DNA of 64,000 nucleotides from an uncultured Lactobacillus sp. (GCF_945290125.1 NZ_CALYQV010000001.1:1-64000), one strand, 5' to 3'. Numbered from the stretch's first letter, positions 9,890 through 19,241 are shown. Made by a program: numbers and translations. The notes: generated by a model from the letters alone, not told the origin.

Positions 9890-10676
9890 TTCTCTTAGAA
9901 ATAAAGTAGTGGTAATTACTGGCGCTTCCAGTGGAATAGGTCACTCTATTGCGCTCGAAAGTGCTGGTAGAGGTGCAACGGTTATTCTGATTGCCAGAAA
10001 TAAAGCTAAACTAAAAAAAGTGGCTTCTGAAGCCCATGAATTGTCGGGAGCTGCTTCTTATACAATAGCAACGGACATGAGTCAAAGTGACCAAATTGAC
10101 GCTGCTTTTACTGAAATTATTAAATTAACTAAGCATATTGATTATTTAGTCAATTGTGCTGGTTTTGGCAAATTTGAAAACTTTGTGGAATCAGATCGGC
10201 GCGAAGTCACTGCGATGTTTCAAGTTAACGTTTTAGGATTAATGTATTTTAGTCGTTTAGTGGGCCGCCTAATGATGGAACAAAAATCAGGTCAAATCAT
10301 CAATATTGGTTCAATTGCCGGCAAAATTCCTACTGTGAAATCTGCAGCCTACAGCGCCTCAAAAGCTGCGGTTATTCAGTTCTCTAATGTATTACGTTTG
10401 GAGCTAAAACCATTTGGTGTTAAAGTGATGACGGTTAATCCTGGCCCTGTTTACACCAATTTCTTCAATATTGCAGATACCAGCGGCCATTATGCCGACA
10501 ACGTGCAAAAATTTATGCTGGATCCCGATGATGTTGCTTGGCAAGTAGTTCATTTCTTCGGCAGTAATAAACGGGAACTGAATTTACCTGTCAGTCTGGC
10601 TGTTTTGGCGAAATTATATAACTTATTTCCGAAGATTGGTGACAAGCTGTCCCTTAAGTTTGCTTCCAGAAAGTAG
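9882..10676 (+). CDS. Short-chain dehydrogenase/reductase (YqjQ/DltE-like)
   Basis: The 264-residue protein is a classical SDR. It has the Rossmann nucleotide motif TGASSGIG at 13-20, NCAGFG in the middle, and the catalytic pair Tyr157-x3-Lys161 (AAYSASK). Arg39 after the second strand suggests NADP preference. Proteins of this type beside rnz are usually called YqjQ or DltE-like; the substrate is unknown, and DltE has no proven role in D-alanylation. The start at 9882 has an AAAGGGG site inside rnz. The C-terminal part is basic and may touch the membrane. Confidence 0.85.
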   Translation: MSDSLRNKVVVITGASSGIGHSIALESAGRGATVILIARNKAKLKKVASEAHELSGAASYTIATDMSQSDQIDAAFTEIIKLTKHIDYLVNCAGFGKFENFVESDRREVTAMFQVNVLGLMYFSRLVGRLMMEQKSGQIINIGSIAGKIPTVKSAAYSASKAAVIQFSNVLRLELKPFGVKVMTVNPGPVYTNFFNIADTSGHYADNVQKFMLDPDDVAWQVVHFFGSNKRELNLPVSLAVLAKLYNLFPKIGDKLSLKFASRK

Positions 10677-10684
10677 TGCGGATT

Positions 10685-10906
10685 ATGAAAAGTAAAACTA
10701 GTCAGATTAAACTTATTTTTACATTAATTTTAACGTTATTGGCAGTGGTATTCGTTGTTCTGAATACTAACAATGTGGCTATTAATTTTGGTTTGTTCAA
10801 ACTTAAATTACCTTTGATCATTATTTTAGTAATAATGATCATAATTGGAGTTTTGATTGGTTACTTCTGGGGCTCCTATGGTCATAATCAAGACAAGAAT
10901 AACTAA
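10685..10906 (+). CDS. LapA-domain small membrane protein
   Basis: A 73-residue protein with two hydrophobic helices separated by a short NTNNVAINFGLFKLKLPL loop and a hydrophilic tail, matching the LipopolysaccharideA-assembly-A (LapA, formerly DUF1049) fold. Its function in Gram-positives is not established. The ATG at 10685 is chosen; a GTG at 10676, overlapping the SDR stop, would add three residues, and neither start has a good ribosome-binding site, suggesting coupling with the SDR gene. It is the last gene before the rpmF leader. Confidence 0.75.
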   Translation: MKSKTSQIKLIFTLILTLLAVVFVVLNTNNVAINFGLFKLKLPLIIILVIMIIIGVLIGYFWGSYGHNQDKNN

Positions 10907-10957
10907 TATAGCTTGATTTATTTGGGATACAATAGTATCATTAACAAACGTGAAGTA

Positions 10958-10984
10958 TTTTGGGCGCTTAAAAGCAGCCTAAAA
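10958..10984 (+). promoter_or_regulatory. Leader hairpin upstream of rpmF
   Basis: An 8-bp stem with one G-U pair (10958-10965 with 10977-10984) sits about 30 bases before the rpmF start, following a TACAAT -10-like element at 10928-10933. It may be a structured leader; no matching U-tract is present, so it is not a terminator. Confidence 0.3.
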
Positions 10985-11015
10985 TCGTAATTCTACAAAA
11001 AAGGAGATCAGTTCA

Positions 11016-11207
11016 ATGGCAGTTCCTAAAAGACATACTTCTAAGCAAAAGAAACGTTCACGTCGTGGTCATATTAAGTTAACTGTGCCAGCAATGCACT
11101 ATGATGCAACTACTGGTGAATATCGTTTAAGCCACCGCGTTTCACCTAAAGGTTATTACAAGGGTCGTCAAGTTGTTAGTCAAGCTAACTCAAATGACAA
11201 TCAATAA
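11016..11207 (+). CDS. rpmF: 50S ribosomal protein L32
   Basis: L32 is a small protein of the large subunit. The 63-residue product starts [19 protein letters not shown], the family signature, and continues with the conserved [16 protein letters not shown] region. The zinc-ribbon cysteines found in some L32 proteins are absent, so this is the zinc-independent (C-minus) form. The ATG at 11016 follows a strong AAGGAGA site. The usual upstream partner yceD (DUF177) is not present, as the preceding gene is lapA. An intrinsic terminator follows directly. Confidence 0.97.
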   Translation: MAVPKRHTSKQKKRSRRGHIKLTVPAMHYDATTGEYRLSHRVSPKGYYKGRQVVSQANSNDNQ

Positions 11208-11209
11208 TT

Positions 11210-11239
11210 AAGAGGCACCAAGAAGCGGTGTCTTTTTTT
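11210..11239 (+). terminator. Terminator after rpmF
   Basis: AAGA-CACC pairs with GGTG-TCTT (11210-11219 with 11227-11234) with a two-base bulge, followed by a run of seven T. It starts 3 bases after the rpmF stop. Confidence 0.75.
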
Positions 11240-11298
11240 ATGCAAAAAGATACTGATTTTTATTTGCATGGTTTGATTAGAAAGATTAAAAAGACGAA

Positions 11299-12846
11299 AT
11301 GAAATTAGTAATTTTACACTCCAGCGATATCCATGGCTTTATTATGCCTACTGACTATCAAAACCAGAATGATTATTCAGCTCCTTTCGGACTTAGCCGA
11401 CTAAAAAGCATAATAGAAGAACAAAAAAGAAAATATGGTCCTGAAAACGTGATAGTTACTGATGCAGGCGACAGTCTTCAGGGTTCACCTTTAGCAGCTT
11501 ATGTTCACGAGAGCAAAAATAACTCTGCATTAAAAAAGTTTGCAGAGTGTTATAACCTAATTAACTATGACGTGCGCTGTTTGGGTAATCATGATTTTAA
11601 TTTTGGCTTGAATTATTTAAAACAGTATCTCTCATATAGCAGAGCGCCATTTGTAAACAGTAATATTTTGGCTAGAAAAACTGGTCGACCAGCTTTTGGT
11701 CAAGATTATATCATTATAAATAAAAATGGTATAAAAGTAGGAATTATTGGAATTGCTACGCAGAGAATACCATTTTGGGAACCGGCAGAACATGTTGCAA
11801 ACTTAGAATTTAGGTCTGCTTTTGCACAGGTTAAGCATTTAATACCTTTCTTAAGGCCAAAAGTCGCTGTTTTAGCTGTTCTTTATCATGGTGGCTTCGA
11901 GGCTGATATTGAATCAGGAAGTAAAACTGAACCAGCTACTGGAGAAAATGAAGGCTATCGCCTTTTACAAGAAATTCCGGAAATAGATGTAATGTTAACT
12001 GGGCATCAGCACCGCAAAATGAACGCAGTGATAAATAAAACTGCGATTGTCCAGCCGGGTTATCGTGGAGAAGCCATTGGCAAAATAGTGCTGGAGATTG
12101 ACAAACAAAGTAAGAAGATTAAAGCTATGTCAGCTGAGTTAATTGATGCAAGTAACTATAAGCCTGCTGCCGAAATTAATTCAGTCAGCCTAACTTTAGA
12201 CAAAAAGTCGCAAAAATGGTTTGATCAGCCAATTGCTCATTTAGATAATCCTGCACATATAGCTAATGCTAAGCAGGCAAGAATTGAGGGCTCCTCTTTT
12301 ATTAATTTGTTGCAAAATATGCAGCTTTATTTTACCCACGCTGATATTTCAGCAACTGCATTAATGAGTGAAACTGCCAAGGGCTTTGGCAAAAATGTTT
12401 CAATGCGCGATATCTTGTTAAATTATCCTTTTGCTAATCAGTTATGTGTTGTTAAAGTAACCGGTAAAGAATTACGCCATATTATTGAATACTCACTTAA
12501 ATTTTTAACTAAAGACCAAAAAGGCAATGTTAGCTTTGCACCTCAATATCGTGGTCAACTTTTTAATTTTGATTTGTTTTACCCGCTTGTTTATGAAGCT
12601 GATATCAAAAAGCCAGAAGGTGAACGTTTGACAAAGTTTGAATTACACGGACGAGCAATTTTAGCAAACAAAACATATCGTTTGGCTGTTAATAACTATC
12701 GTGCTATGGGTGGAGGATTTTATCCAGAATACAGTATTAGAAAGATTGAGCAAATTGGTGATAAAGATTATATAGAAATGCTTCAGGAATACTTAACCAA
12801 AGGTCGACCTAAGAGCGAAGTAACACATAACTATTATTTTAAATAA
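11299..12846 (+). CDS. Cytoplasmic bifunctional metallophosphatase / 5'-nucleotidase (YunD-like)
   Basis: The 515-residue protein is a calcineurin-like metallophosphoesterase with a C-terminal 5'-nucleotidase domain. Metal-binding motifs are visible in order: HSSDIHG near the start, DAGDSLQGSP, GNHDFNFG, and GHQHRKM. No signal peptide or wall anchor is present, so it should act in the cytoplasm like B. subtilis YunD rather than as the secreted UshA type. The probable substrates are nucleoside monophosphates or nucleotide sugars; this is inferred from the fold. The ATG at 11299 has only a weak ribosome-binding site. It is bounded by terminators on both sides and so is monocistronic. Confidence 0.85.
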   Translation: MKLVILHSSDIHGFIMPTDYQNQNDYSAPFGLSRLKSIIEEQKRKYGPENVIVTDAGDSLQGSPLAAYVHESKNNSALKKFAECYNLINYDVRCLGNHDFNFGLNYLKQYLSYSRAPFVNSNILARKTGRPAFGQDYIIINKNGIKVGIIGIATQRIPFWEPAEHVANLEFRSAFAQVKHLIPFLRPKVAVLAVLYHGGFEADIESGSKTEPATGENEGYRLLQEIPEIDVMLTGHQHRKMNAVINKTAIVQPGYRGEAIGKIVLEIDKQSKKIKAMSAELIDASNYKPAAEINSVSLTLDKKSQKWFDQPIAHLDNPAHIANAKQARIEGSSFINLLQNMQLYFTHADISATALMSETAKGFGKNVSMRDILLNYPFANQLCVVKVTGKELRHIIEYSLKFLTKDQKGNVSFAPQYRGQLFNFDLFYPLVYEADIKKPEGERLTKFELHGRAILANKTYRLAVNNYRAMGGGFYPEYSIRKIEQIGDKDYIEMLQEYLTKGRPKSEVTHNYYFK

Positions 12847-12849
12847 AGA

Positions 12850-12883
12850 AAAAAGTCATTAGCGGGTAAGCTAATGACTTTTT
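12850..12883. terminator. Bidirectional terminator between the metallophosphatase and yjzD
   Basis: A perfect 14-bp stem (12850-12863 with 12870-12883) with loop GGGTAA and A/T-rich flanks lies between two convergent genes and can serve both. Confidence 0.9.
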
Positions 12884-12885
12884 GT

Positions 12886-13092
12886 TTACTTAAGTTTTGA
12901 ATATTTGCTCTTGTCTTTATGAGAATGTGCTGTAATTGTAGGAATAATTGCTGCAAATAGCAAGCCGAAGATCAAGCCTACAATAGCAGCCTCGCCAAAA
13001 TTAAAAACATGTTGGGTTAACGGAGCTGCAATAAAGCCTACAATTAGCATGTAAACAACGCTCCAGCAAATAGTTACAATATATCGACCCAT
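12886..13092 (-). CDS. YjzD-like small membrane protein (DUF2929)
   Basis: The minus strand encodes a 68-residue protein with two membrane helices and a basic hydrophilic tail (HSHKDKSKYSKLK). The opening MGRYIVTICWS resembles DUF2929/YjzD proteins of Firmicutes; the function is unknown. I chose the ATG at 13092 because AAGGA lies 6 nt upstream on the minus strand; an ATG at 13128 would add a hydrophilic 12-residue extension not seen in the family. It is transcribed away from dnaE. Confidence 0.75.
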   Translation of the reverse strand: MGRYIVTICWSVVYMLIVGFIAAPLTQHVFNFGEAAIVGLIFGLLFAAIIPTITAHSHKDKSKYSKLK

Positions 13093-13199
13093 AGCGTTTC
13101 CTTCTTTCATACCCTTGAATTCTAACAAATATTATGCAGGTTTTCAATCCAAAAGATAGCTTTTTGGTATACTAAATTATATGGAGGGTGACCCGAAAA

Positions 13200-16100
13200 A
13201 TGAAATACGCTGCATTACAGAATCTTAGCTCTTTTACACTTTTAGAAAGTCCAGTAAAAATTTTTGACTTGGTTACTACTGCCAAAAAGTTAGGCTATGA
13301 AGCTATCGGATTGACCGACGTGAATGTTACATACGGTCTGGTTAACTTTTTTGAGGTAGCCCAAAAAGTCGGTATTAAACCTCTCTTAGGGATGCAATTA
13401 AGATTAAACGGCTTAATTGACAGTGCTCACCAATATGATTTAATAGCACTGGCAAAATCTGATGAGGGTTACCGTAACATTTTGCGTTTATCAAGTAGAA
13501 TTAACCTTTTAACAGATAATGGCAATAAGCAAAAAATTTTGACTTTAGCAGATTTGACTAAGGATTTGAATGAACTGATTTTGATAATACCTGCAAATTC
13601 TCACAGTGAGCTGTTGAACCTGCAGTTACAAAATGAAAATTTAGGTACAGATTTTTTGCGTCAATTAATCAGTTTAGTACCTAAGTCTAGTTCTCTTTAT
13701 ATTGGTGTTTATGGTAACGAAAAGCAAAAAAAATACATTCAATATGTTAAGACTTTGTCAAAACAATTTGAAATACCATTAGTTAGCGTTGAAGATACTT
13801 GCTATTTAAAACCGCGTGATCAATTTTTACGAAAAACTTTACAGGCCATTAAAAAAGGAGAAGTGTTACAAGATACTGCAGAATTAGCAAAACAGTCAGG
13901 CTCACATTATTTACCATCCGTTCAGGAATTAAGTGAGCGGTACCATGAATTAGGCTTGGATGACGCTTTAAGTAATACTGGAAAGATAGCCTCCTTATGT
14001 AATGCTAAAGTTATTTTTCAAACGCCTGTTTTACCTAAATATAAACAAAAAAAATATACAAGTTCAAAGGATTACCTAAGGTATTTAGCCGAAAATGGCT
14101 TAAAGAGTCGTTTTAAGCAGCGCCAAGTTCCTGCAAGTTATCAAAAGCAGCTCAATTATGAGTTGCAGGTGATCGATCAAATGGGTTTTAACGACTATTT
14201 TTTGATTGTTTGGGATGTTGTAAACTATTGTCATCGAAGTGATATTGTAATGGGTCCTGGACGAGGATCGGCATGTGGTTCTTTAGTTTCATATGCACTG
14301 TACATCACCGAGGTTGATCCGCTTGAATATCATTTGCTTTTTGAGCGTTTTCTTAATCCAGCTCGCCACGAAATGCCTGATATTGATTTAGATATTCCAG
14401 ACAATCGCCGTGACGATGTCATTAAGTACATGTTTACTAAATATGGTATGGATCACGCGGCTCAAATTCTTACTTTTGGTACATTAGCGGCCAAACAAGT
14501 TTTGCGTGATACCGGACGGGTTTTTGGCTTGCAGGAAATACAATTGAGTGAATGGTCGAAAAGTGTGCCTTTTGTCAAAGGTAAAATTAGTCTTGCTCAA
14601 GCCTATAAGGAATCTAAAAAAATGCAAATATTGGTAAATGCTAGTGATACCAACAAATTGCTTTTTGAAACTGCCAGTGGCTTAGAAGGGTTACCACGAC
14701 ACTATTCAATTCATGCTGCTGGTTTAGTTGTCAGTGATAATTCTATTGCTGCCATTGCAGGCTTACAGGCGGGCCAACTAGGGATACCGTTAACGCAGCA
14801 AACTAAGAAATACGTTGAAGCTCTGGGCTTATTAAAGATCGATTTTTTAGGGTTGAGAAATTTGACTATCCTTGGTGATACAGCAAAAATGATTCGTGAA
14901 CAAGGTAAAAAAATCGCTTTTAATCAGATTCCTTTGAATGATCCGGCAACTTTAAATATTTTTCAAAAAGGCGAAACAGAACTTGTTTTTCAATTTGAAT
15001 CTGCTGGGATTCGTAATGTGCTTCGTGAACTGCACCCAGATAATTTTGAAGACCTGGTAGCAGTCAATGCACTTTATCGTCCAGGTCCAATGCAGAATAT
15101 TAACACTTTTATTGCTCGTAAAAGGGGTAAACAAAAAGTCACTTATCCTGATCCCAGTTTAAAAACAATCTTGGCTCCAACATATGGAATTTTAGTCTAC
15201 CAGGAGCAGGTTATGCAGACTGCTCAGGTTTTGGCAGGCTTCTCTTTAGGCGAAGCAGATATTTTACGCAGGGCAATGTCAAAAAAGGACCAAAAAGTTA
15301 TTGAGCAGGAAAAATCTAAATTTATCTCTGGTGCTGTAAAAAAGGGTCATAGTATTCAAGTTGCCACTCGGGTATATGACTATATTGAGCAATTTGCTAA
15401 TTATGGCTTTAACCGTTCACACGCTGTGGCATATACTATGATTGCTTTTTGGCTGGCTTATTTGCAGGTTCATTATCCCGCCGAGTTCTATGCGGCTATG
15501 CTTAATTCCAATATCGGAAATCAAAATAAAGCAAGTGAATATATAATGCGAGCACAAGAAGACGGCGTTAAAATTTTGCCATCTGATATTAATAAAAGCT
15601 CTTTATGGTATCAGGTAATTGATGGTCAGATTTTAGTTGGTCTCAGAGCAATTAAAGGTGTCAGAATTGATTTTCTTAAAGAAATAATTGCTAAACGCCA
15701 GATAAAACCTTTTACTTCTTTAGCAGGCTTTTTACGGCAAATTGATATTAAATTTATTAGTGCCAATAGTATTACAAATGTCATTGAAACCCTTATCAAA
15801 GCAGGCTGTTTTGACCGGATAAACAAAAATCGTAACGAATTATTGCAAAACTGCCCTGAAACTATTGAAAACGTTAAATTGACAGGAGATAATTTAGCTT
15901 TATCAGAAGGGTTGGGAGGCATACCTGTCAAAGATGTCCCTGAACCAAGCAAACAGGAAAAAGCAGTCATGGAGGTAGAGTCTTTGGGCTTTTCCACGTT
16001 AACATCACCGTTAATAACAGTAGAAAAATACGCGCAAAAGTTTAATGCAAAAGCACTAAGTGAATTTCAAATTCATGAAAGCGGCATAGCTGTAGGAAAA

Positions 16101-16340
16101 TTAATGTCATTAAAGTTAGTCAGAACTAAAAAGGGTCAAACCATGGCTTTTGGCAATTTTGCCGATACGACTAGTAAGCAGGATATTGTAATTTTTCCTG
16201 GTGTTTATGATAAAATTCAATCGAATTTAAAGGAGGGTAATATTTATTTATTGGGCATTAGAGTTCAGAATAATCGTTTCGATTCGAGTAAAAAACAATA
16301 TATTTTAACAAATTTAAAGGTTGTTAATTTACAAGACTAG
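13200..16340 (+). CDS. dnaE: DNA polymerase III alpha subunit DnaE
   Basis: DnaE is the second C-family polymerase of Firmicutes; it extends primers on the lagging strand before PolC takes over. The 1046-residue protein has an N-terminal PHP domain, the polymerase palm with the catalytic Asp residues in PDIDLDIPD (Asp394, Asp396), fingers, a helix-hairpin-helix region and a C-terminal OB fold. The PHP metal ligands are degenerate: the usual H-x-H-S is ALQNLS here and the LTDH-type motif is LTDVN. The ATG at 13200 follows GGAGGGTGA; a GTG at 13188 abuts that site and is unlikely. The next genes, pfkA and pyk, are the common neighbours in lactobacilli. Confidence 0.96.
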   Translation: MKYAALQNLSSFTLLESPVKIFDLVTTAKKLGYEAIGLTDVNVTYGLVNFFEVAQKVGIKPLLGMQLRLNGLIDSAHQYDLIALAKSDEGYRNILRLSSRINLLTDNGNKQKILTLADLTKDLNELILIIPANSHSELLNLQLQNENLGTDFLRQLISLVPKSSSLYIGVYGNEKQKKYIQYVKTLSKQFEIPLVSVEDTCYLKPRDQFLRKTLQAIKKGEVLQDTAELAKQSGSHYLPSVQELSERYHELGLDDALSNTGKIASLCNAKVIFQTPVLPKYKQKKYTSSKDYLRYLAENGLKSRFKQRQVPASYQKQLNYELQVIDQMGFNDYFLIVWDVVNYCHRSDIVMGPGRGSACGSLVSYALYITEVDPLEYHLLFERFLNPARHEMPDIDLDIPDNRRDDVIKYMFTKYGMDHAAQILTFGTLAAKQVLRDTGRVFGLQEIQLSEWSKSVPFVKGKISLAQAYKESKKMQILVNASDTNKLLFETASGLEGLPRHYSIHAAGLVVSDNSIAAIAGLQAGQLGIPLTQQTKKYVEALGLLKIDFLGLRNLTILGDTAKMIREQGKKIAFNQIPLNDPATLNIFQKGETELVFQFESAGIRNVLRELHPDNFEDLVAVNALYRPGPMQNINTFIARKRGKQKVTYPDPSLKTILAPTYGILVYQEQVMQTAQVLAGFSLGEADILRRAMSKKDQKVIEQEKSKFISGAVKKGHSIQVATRVYDYIEQFANYGFNRSHAVAYTMIAFWLAYLQVHYPAEFYAAMLNSNIGNQNKASEYIMRAQEDGVKILPSDINKSSLWYQVIDGQILVGLRAIKGVRIDFLKEIIAKRQIKPFTSLAGFLRQIDIKFISANSITNVIETLIKAGCFDRINKNRNELLQNCPETIENVKLTGDNLALSEGLGGIPVKDVPEPSKQEKAVMEVESLGFSTLTSPLITVEKYAQKFNAKALSEFQIHESGIAVGKLMSLKLVRTKKGQTMAFGNFADTTSKQDIVIFPGVYDKIQSNLKEGNIYLLGIRVQNNRFDSSKKQYILTNLKVVNLQD

Positions 16341-16348
16341 AGTTTTTG

Positions 16349-16385
16349 GTTAAGCGTTAACAAATAAGTATTGTTAACGCTAACA
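16349..16385 (+). promoter_or_regulatory. Palindrome with two cre-like CcpA sites upstream of pfkA
   Basis: Two perfect inverted 10-mers, AGCGTTAACA (16353-16362) and TGTTAACGCT (16372-16381), each sit inside a catabolite-responsive-element-like 14-mer. Against the B. subtilis cre consensus TGWAARCGYTWNCW I count 12/14 at 16349-16362 and 13/14 at 16372-16385. The pair lies about 120-155 bases before pfkA, a gene pair known to be CcpA-controlled in lactic acid bacteria. No T-run follows, so a dnaE terminator is less likely, though not excluded. Confidence 0.55.
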
Positions 16386-16503
16386 TCAAAAAAGACCGTC
16401 AAATCAAGAATTTTAATCCTTTTTTGTGAGATTTTTTCGTGAAAGAATGTTAAAATTTAGTGGATGTGAGAAATTACACAATAAATCTTGATGAGGTGAA
16501 TTC

Positions 16504-17463
16504 ATGAAGCGAATTGGAATTTTAACGAGCGGTGGCGACGCTCCTGGCATGAATGCGGCTGTTAGGGCAGTAACTAAAACCGCTATTCATCATGGACTTG
16601 GTGTTGTTGGTATTCGTTATGGTTTTGCCGGGCTTGTAGCTGGTGACTTTGTAACATTAACTGCTGAAAATATTGATCACATGATTAATGCAGGTGGTAC
16701 TTTTCTCTACAGTGCCCGTTACCCGGAATTTGCACAAAAAGAAGTGCAAGAAAAGGGAGTAGAGCAATTAAAAAAGCATGACATAGATACTGTAATTGTA
16801 ATTGGCGGTGATGGTTCATATCATGGTGCGCTGGCATTAACCCGTTTGGGAATTAATTCTATTGGTTTACCAGGTACCATTGATAATGATATTCCTTACA
16901 CTGAGTATACAATTGGTCTTGATACCGCCTGCAATACTGCCATGCAGGCCATCGACAGAATTCGTGATACTGCCAGCAGTCATCACCGTGTTTTTGTTGT
17001 GAATGTGATGGGACGTGATTGTGGTGACATTGCTATGCGCGTTGGTTTAGCTAGTGGCGCAGATGCTATCGTCGTTCCTGAACGGCAATTTGATATTAAA
17101 GCAATTGCGGACAGATTAAAACGTGGTTTCAAAGACGGCAAAGACAATGGTATTATCATCTTGGCTGAAGGTGTCATGAATGCTGCTGATTTTAGAACTG
17201 AACTTTTAAAATACGGCGATTTCGATTGCAGAGCCAATATTATTGGTCATATGCAGCGTGGCGGATCACCTACAGTTTTGGATAGAATAAATGCTACAAA
17301 AATGGGCAATTATGCTGTTAAGTTACTTCTTGATGGTAAAGGCGGTTTAGCTGTCGGCATGGAGAATGGCCAACTGGAAACCCACGATATTCTGGATTTA
17401 TTTGATGAAAAACATGCCAGCGAAGAGTCGTTAATTGATATTAATGAAGAAATGACTAAATAA
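16504..17463 (+). CDS. pfkA: ATP-dependent 6-phosphofructokinase
   Basis: PfkA phosphorylates fructose 6-phosphate to the 1,6-bisphosphate, the committed step of glycolysis. The 319-residue protein is the classical bacterial length. It has the ATP loop GGDAPGMNA at 11-19, GGDGSYHGA, the catalytic TIDNDI motif, and the GGSPTVLDR substrate and allosteric region. The ATG at 16504 has a GAGGTGAA ribosome-binding site. It is followed by pyk after 29 bases with no terminator, forming a pfkA-pyk operon as in other lactobacilli and lactococci. Control through the cre-like palindrome upstream is inferred. Confidence 0.98.
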   Translation: MKRIGILTSGGDAPGMNAAVRAVTKTAIHHGLGVVGIRYGFAGLVAGDFVTLTAENIDHMINAGGTFLYSARYPEFAQKEVQEKGVEQLKKHDIDTVIVIGGDGSYHGALALTRLGINSIGLPGTIDNDIPYTEYTIGLDTACNTAMQAIDRIRDTASSHHRVFVVNVMGRDCGDIAMRVGLASGADAIVVPERQFDIKAIADRLKRGFKDGKDNGIIILAEGVMNAADFRTELLKYGDFDCRANIIGHMQRGGSPTVLDRINATKMGNYAVKLLLDGKGGLAVGMENGQLETHDILDLFDEKHASEESLIDINEEMTK

Positions 17464-17492
17464 TTAGTCGATTTTGGGGAGATTTTTAAATA

Positions 17493-19226
17493 ATGAAGAA
17501 AACTAAAATTGTTAGCACCTTAGGGCCAGCTTCAAATGATATTGAAACTATTACAGCTTTGGCTAAGTCAGGCGTAAATGTATTTCGTTTCAACTTTTCA
17601 CATGGTGATCATGCTGAGCATCTGTCACGGATGAAAATGGTTCGTCAAGTCGAAAAAGAAACTGGCTTAGTACTTGGTATCGCATTGGATACTAAAGGTG
17701 CTGAGATTAGAACCACTGATCAAGAAGGTGGCAAGTTTACCATTAATACTGGAGACCAAATTCGTGTATCAATGGACGATTCCAAACCGGGTAACAAGGA
17801 CATGATCCATGTTACTTACGAAGGTCTTTATGGTGATACCCACGTTGGTGGTCATGTTTTAATTGATGATGGTTTAGTTGATTTATTAATTGAAGCACAA
17901 AATACCGGTGTAATCGGTTCTAAGAAGGGTGTTAATGCACCTGGAGTTGAAATTCGCCTGCCAGGAATTACCGAAAAAGATGCTGATGACATCAAATTTG
18001 GTTTAGCTCATGGCATTAACTTTATTTTTGCTTCGTTTGCACGTAAGGCACAGGATATCCTTGATATCCGTAAGTTGTGTGAAGATGCAGGTTGTGATTA
18101 TGTTAAGATTTATCCTAAGATTGAATCACAAGAAGGTATCGATAATGCTGATGAAATCTTGCAAGTTTCAGATGGTTTAATGGTTGCTCGTGGTGACATG
18201 GGGGTTGAAATTCCATTTATTGATGTGCCATTTGTTCAAAAAGATTTAATCAAGAGAGCAAATGCACTTGGTAAGCCAGTTATTACTGCTACCCAAATGC
18301 TTGACTCAATGCAAGAAAATCCTCGTCCAACTCGTGCCGAAGTTTCAGACGTAGCTAACGCTGTACTTGACGGTACTGATGCAACTATGCTTTCTGGTGA
18401 ATCCGCCAACGGTTTGTACCCAGTTAAGGCTGTTTCTGCAATGGCTGAAATTGATGAAAGAACTGAACAAGAACTTCTTAAACGTAACACTTTGGCTCTG
18501 CAAAGATTTGAAGAATACAAGGGTTCAAACGTTACTGAAGCTATTGGTGAGTCTGTTGTGCGGACAGCTCAAGAATTAGGTGTTAAGACCATTATTACGG
18601 CAACTAATTCAGGCTATACTGCCAGAATGATTTCTAAATATCGTCCAAACGCTAATATATTGGCCTTAACTTTTGACGAAAAGATTCAACACTCACTTGG
18701 CATTTCTTGGGGTGTTCAACCTTTGCTTACTGACAAACCAGCTTCTACTGATGATATGTTTGAAGTAGCAGCTAATGTTGCCAAAGAACAAGGCTATGTT
18801 AAAGATGGTGATTTAGTAATCATTGTTGCTGGTGTTCCTGTTGGTGACTCTGGTACAACCAACTTAATGAAACTACAAATCATTGGTAGCAAATTGGCTC
18901 AAGGGCTGGGTGTTGGTAACGGCTCAGTTGTTGGTAAAACAGTTGTTGTTAATAGTGCTGAAGAAGCTATCAGCAAGGTTAAAGAGGGCGACATCATGGT
19001 TGCCAGAACTACTGATCCTGATTACATGCCAGCTATTAAGAAGGCTTCAGGTTTAGTTGTTGAAGCTTCTGGATTGACTTCACACGCTGCAGTTGTCGGT
19101 TTATCATTAGGAATTCCGGTTGTTGTCGGTGTTACTGGTGCTACTGAAAAGATTGGCAGTGGTATTACTATTACTGTTGATGCTCGTCGTGGTGCTATTT
19201 ACCAAGGTGAAGTTTCAAATCTTTAA
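17493..19226 (+). CDS. pyk: Pyruvate kinase with C-terminal PEP-utiliser domain
   Basis: Pyruvate kinase makes ATP and pyruvate from PEP. The 577-residue protein holds the TIM-barrel catalytic core, with the substrate motif at KIESQEGIDN and MVARGDMGVEIP, a B domain, the allosteric C domain, and an extra PEP-utilising-enzyme-like domain at about 480-577 with TSHAAVVG. That extra domain is usual in Bacillus and lactobacilli but lacks PEP-synthase activity. It is the second gene of the pfkA operon, with GGGGAG as ribosome-binding site, and it shows codon use typical of highly expressed genes. A strong terminator follows. Confidence 0.98.
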   Translation: MKKTKIVSTLGPASNDIETITALAKSGVNVFRFNFSHGDHAEHLSRMKMVRQVEKETGLVLGIALDTKGAEIRTTDQEGGKFTINTGDQIRVSMDDSKPGNKDMIHVTYEGLYGDTHVGGHVLIDDGLVDLLIEAQNTGVIGSKKGVNAPGVEIRLPGITEKDADDIKFGLAHGINFIFASFARKAQDILDIRKLCEDAGCDYVKIYPKIESQEGIDNADEILQVSDGLMVARGDMGVEIPFIDVPFVQKDLIKRANALGKPVITATQMLDSMQENPRPTRAEVSDVANAVLDGTDATMLSGESANGLYPVKAVSAMAEIDERTEQELLKRNTLALQRFEEYKGSNVTEAIGESVVRTAQELGVKTIITATNSGYTARMISKYRPNANILALTFDEKIQHSLGISWGVQPLLTDKPASTDDMFEVAANVAKEQGYVKDGDLVIIVAGVPVGDSGTTNLMKLQIIGSKLAQGLGVGNGSVVGKTVVVNSAEEAISKVKEGDIMVARTTDPDYMPAIKKASGLVVEASGLTSHAAVVGLSLGIPVVVGVTGATEKIGSGITITVDARRGAIYQGEVSNL

Positions 19227-19241
19227 TTAAAGTAAAACGTG

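Noticed and set aside
16381..16440. Terminator of dnaE in the pfkA leader
   Set aside because: The palindrome at 16353-16381 has no T-run after it. The later T-rich stretch has no stem, so I could not assign a dnaE terminator.
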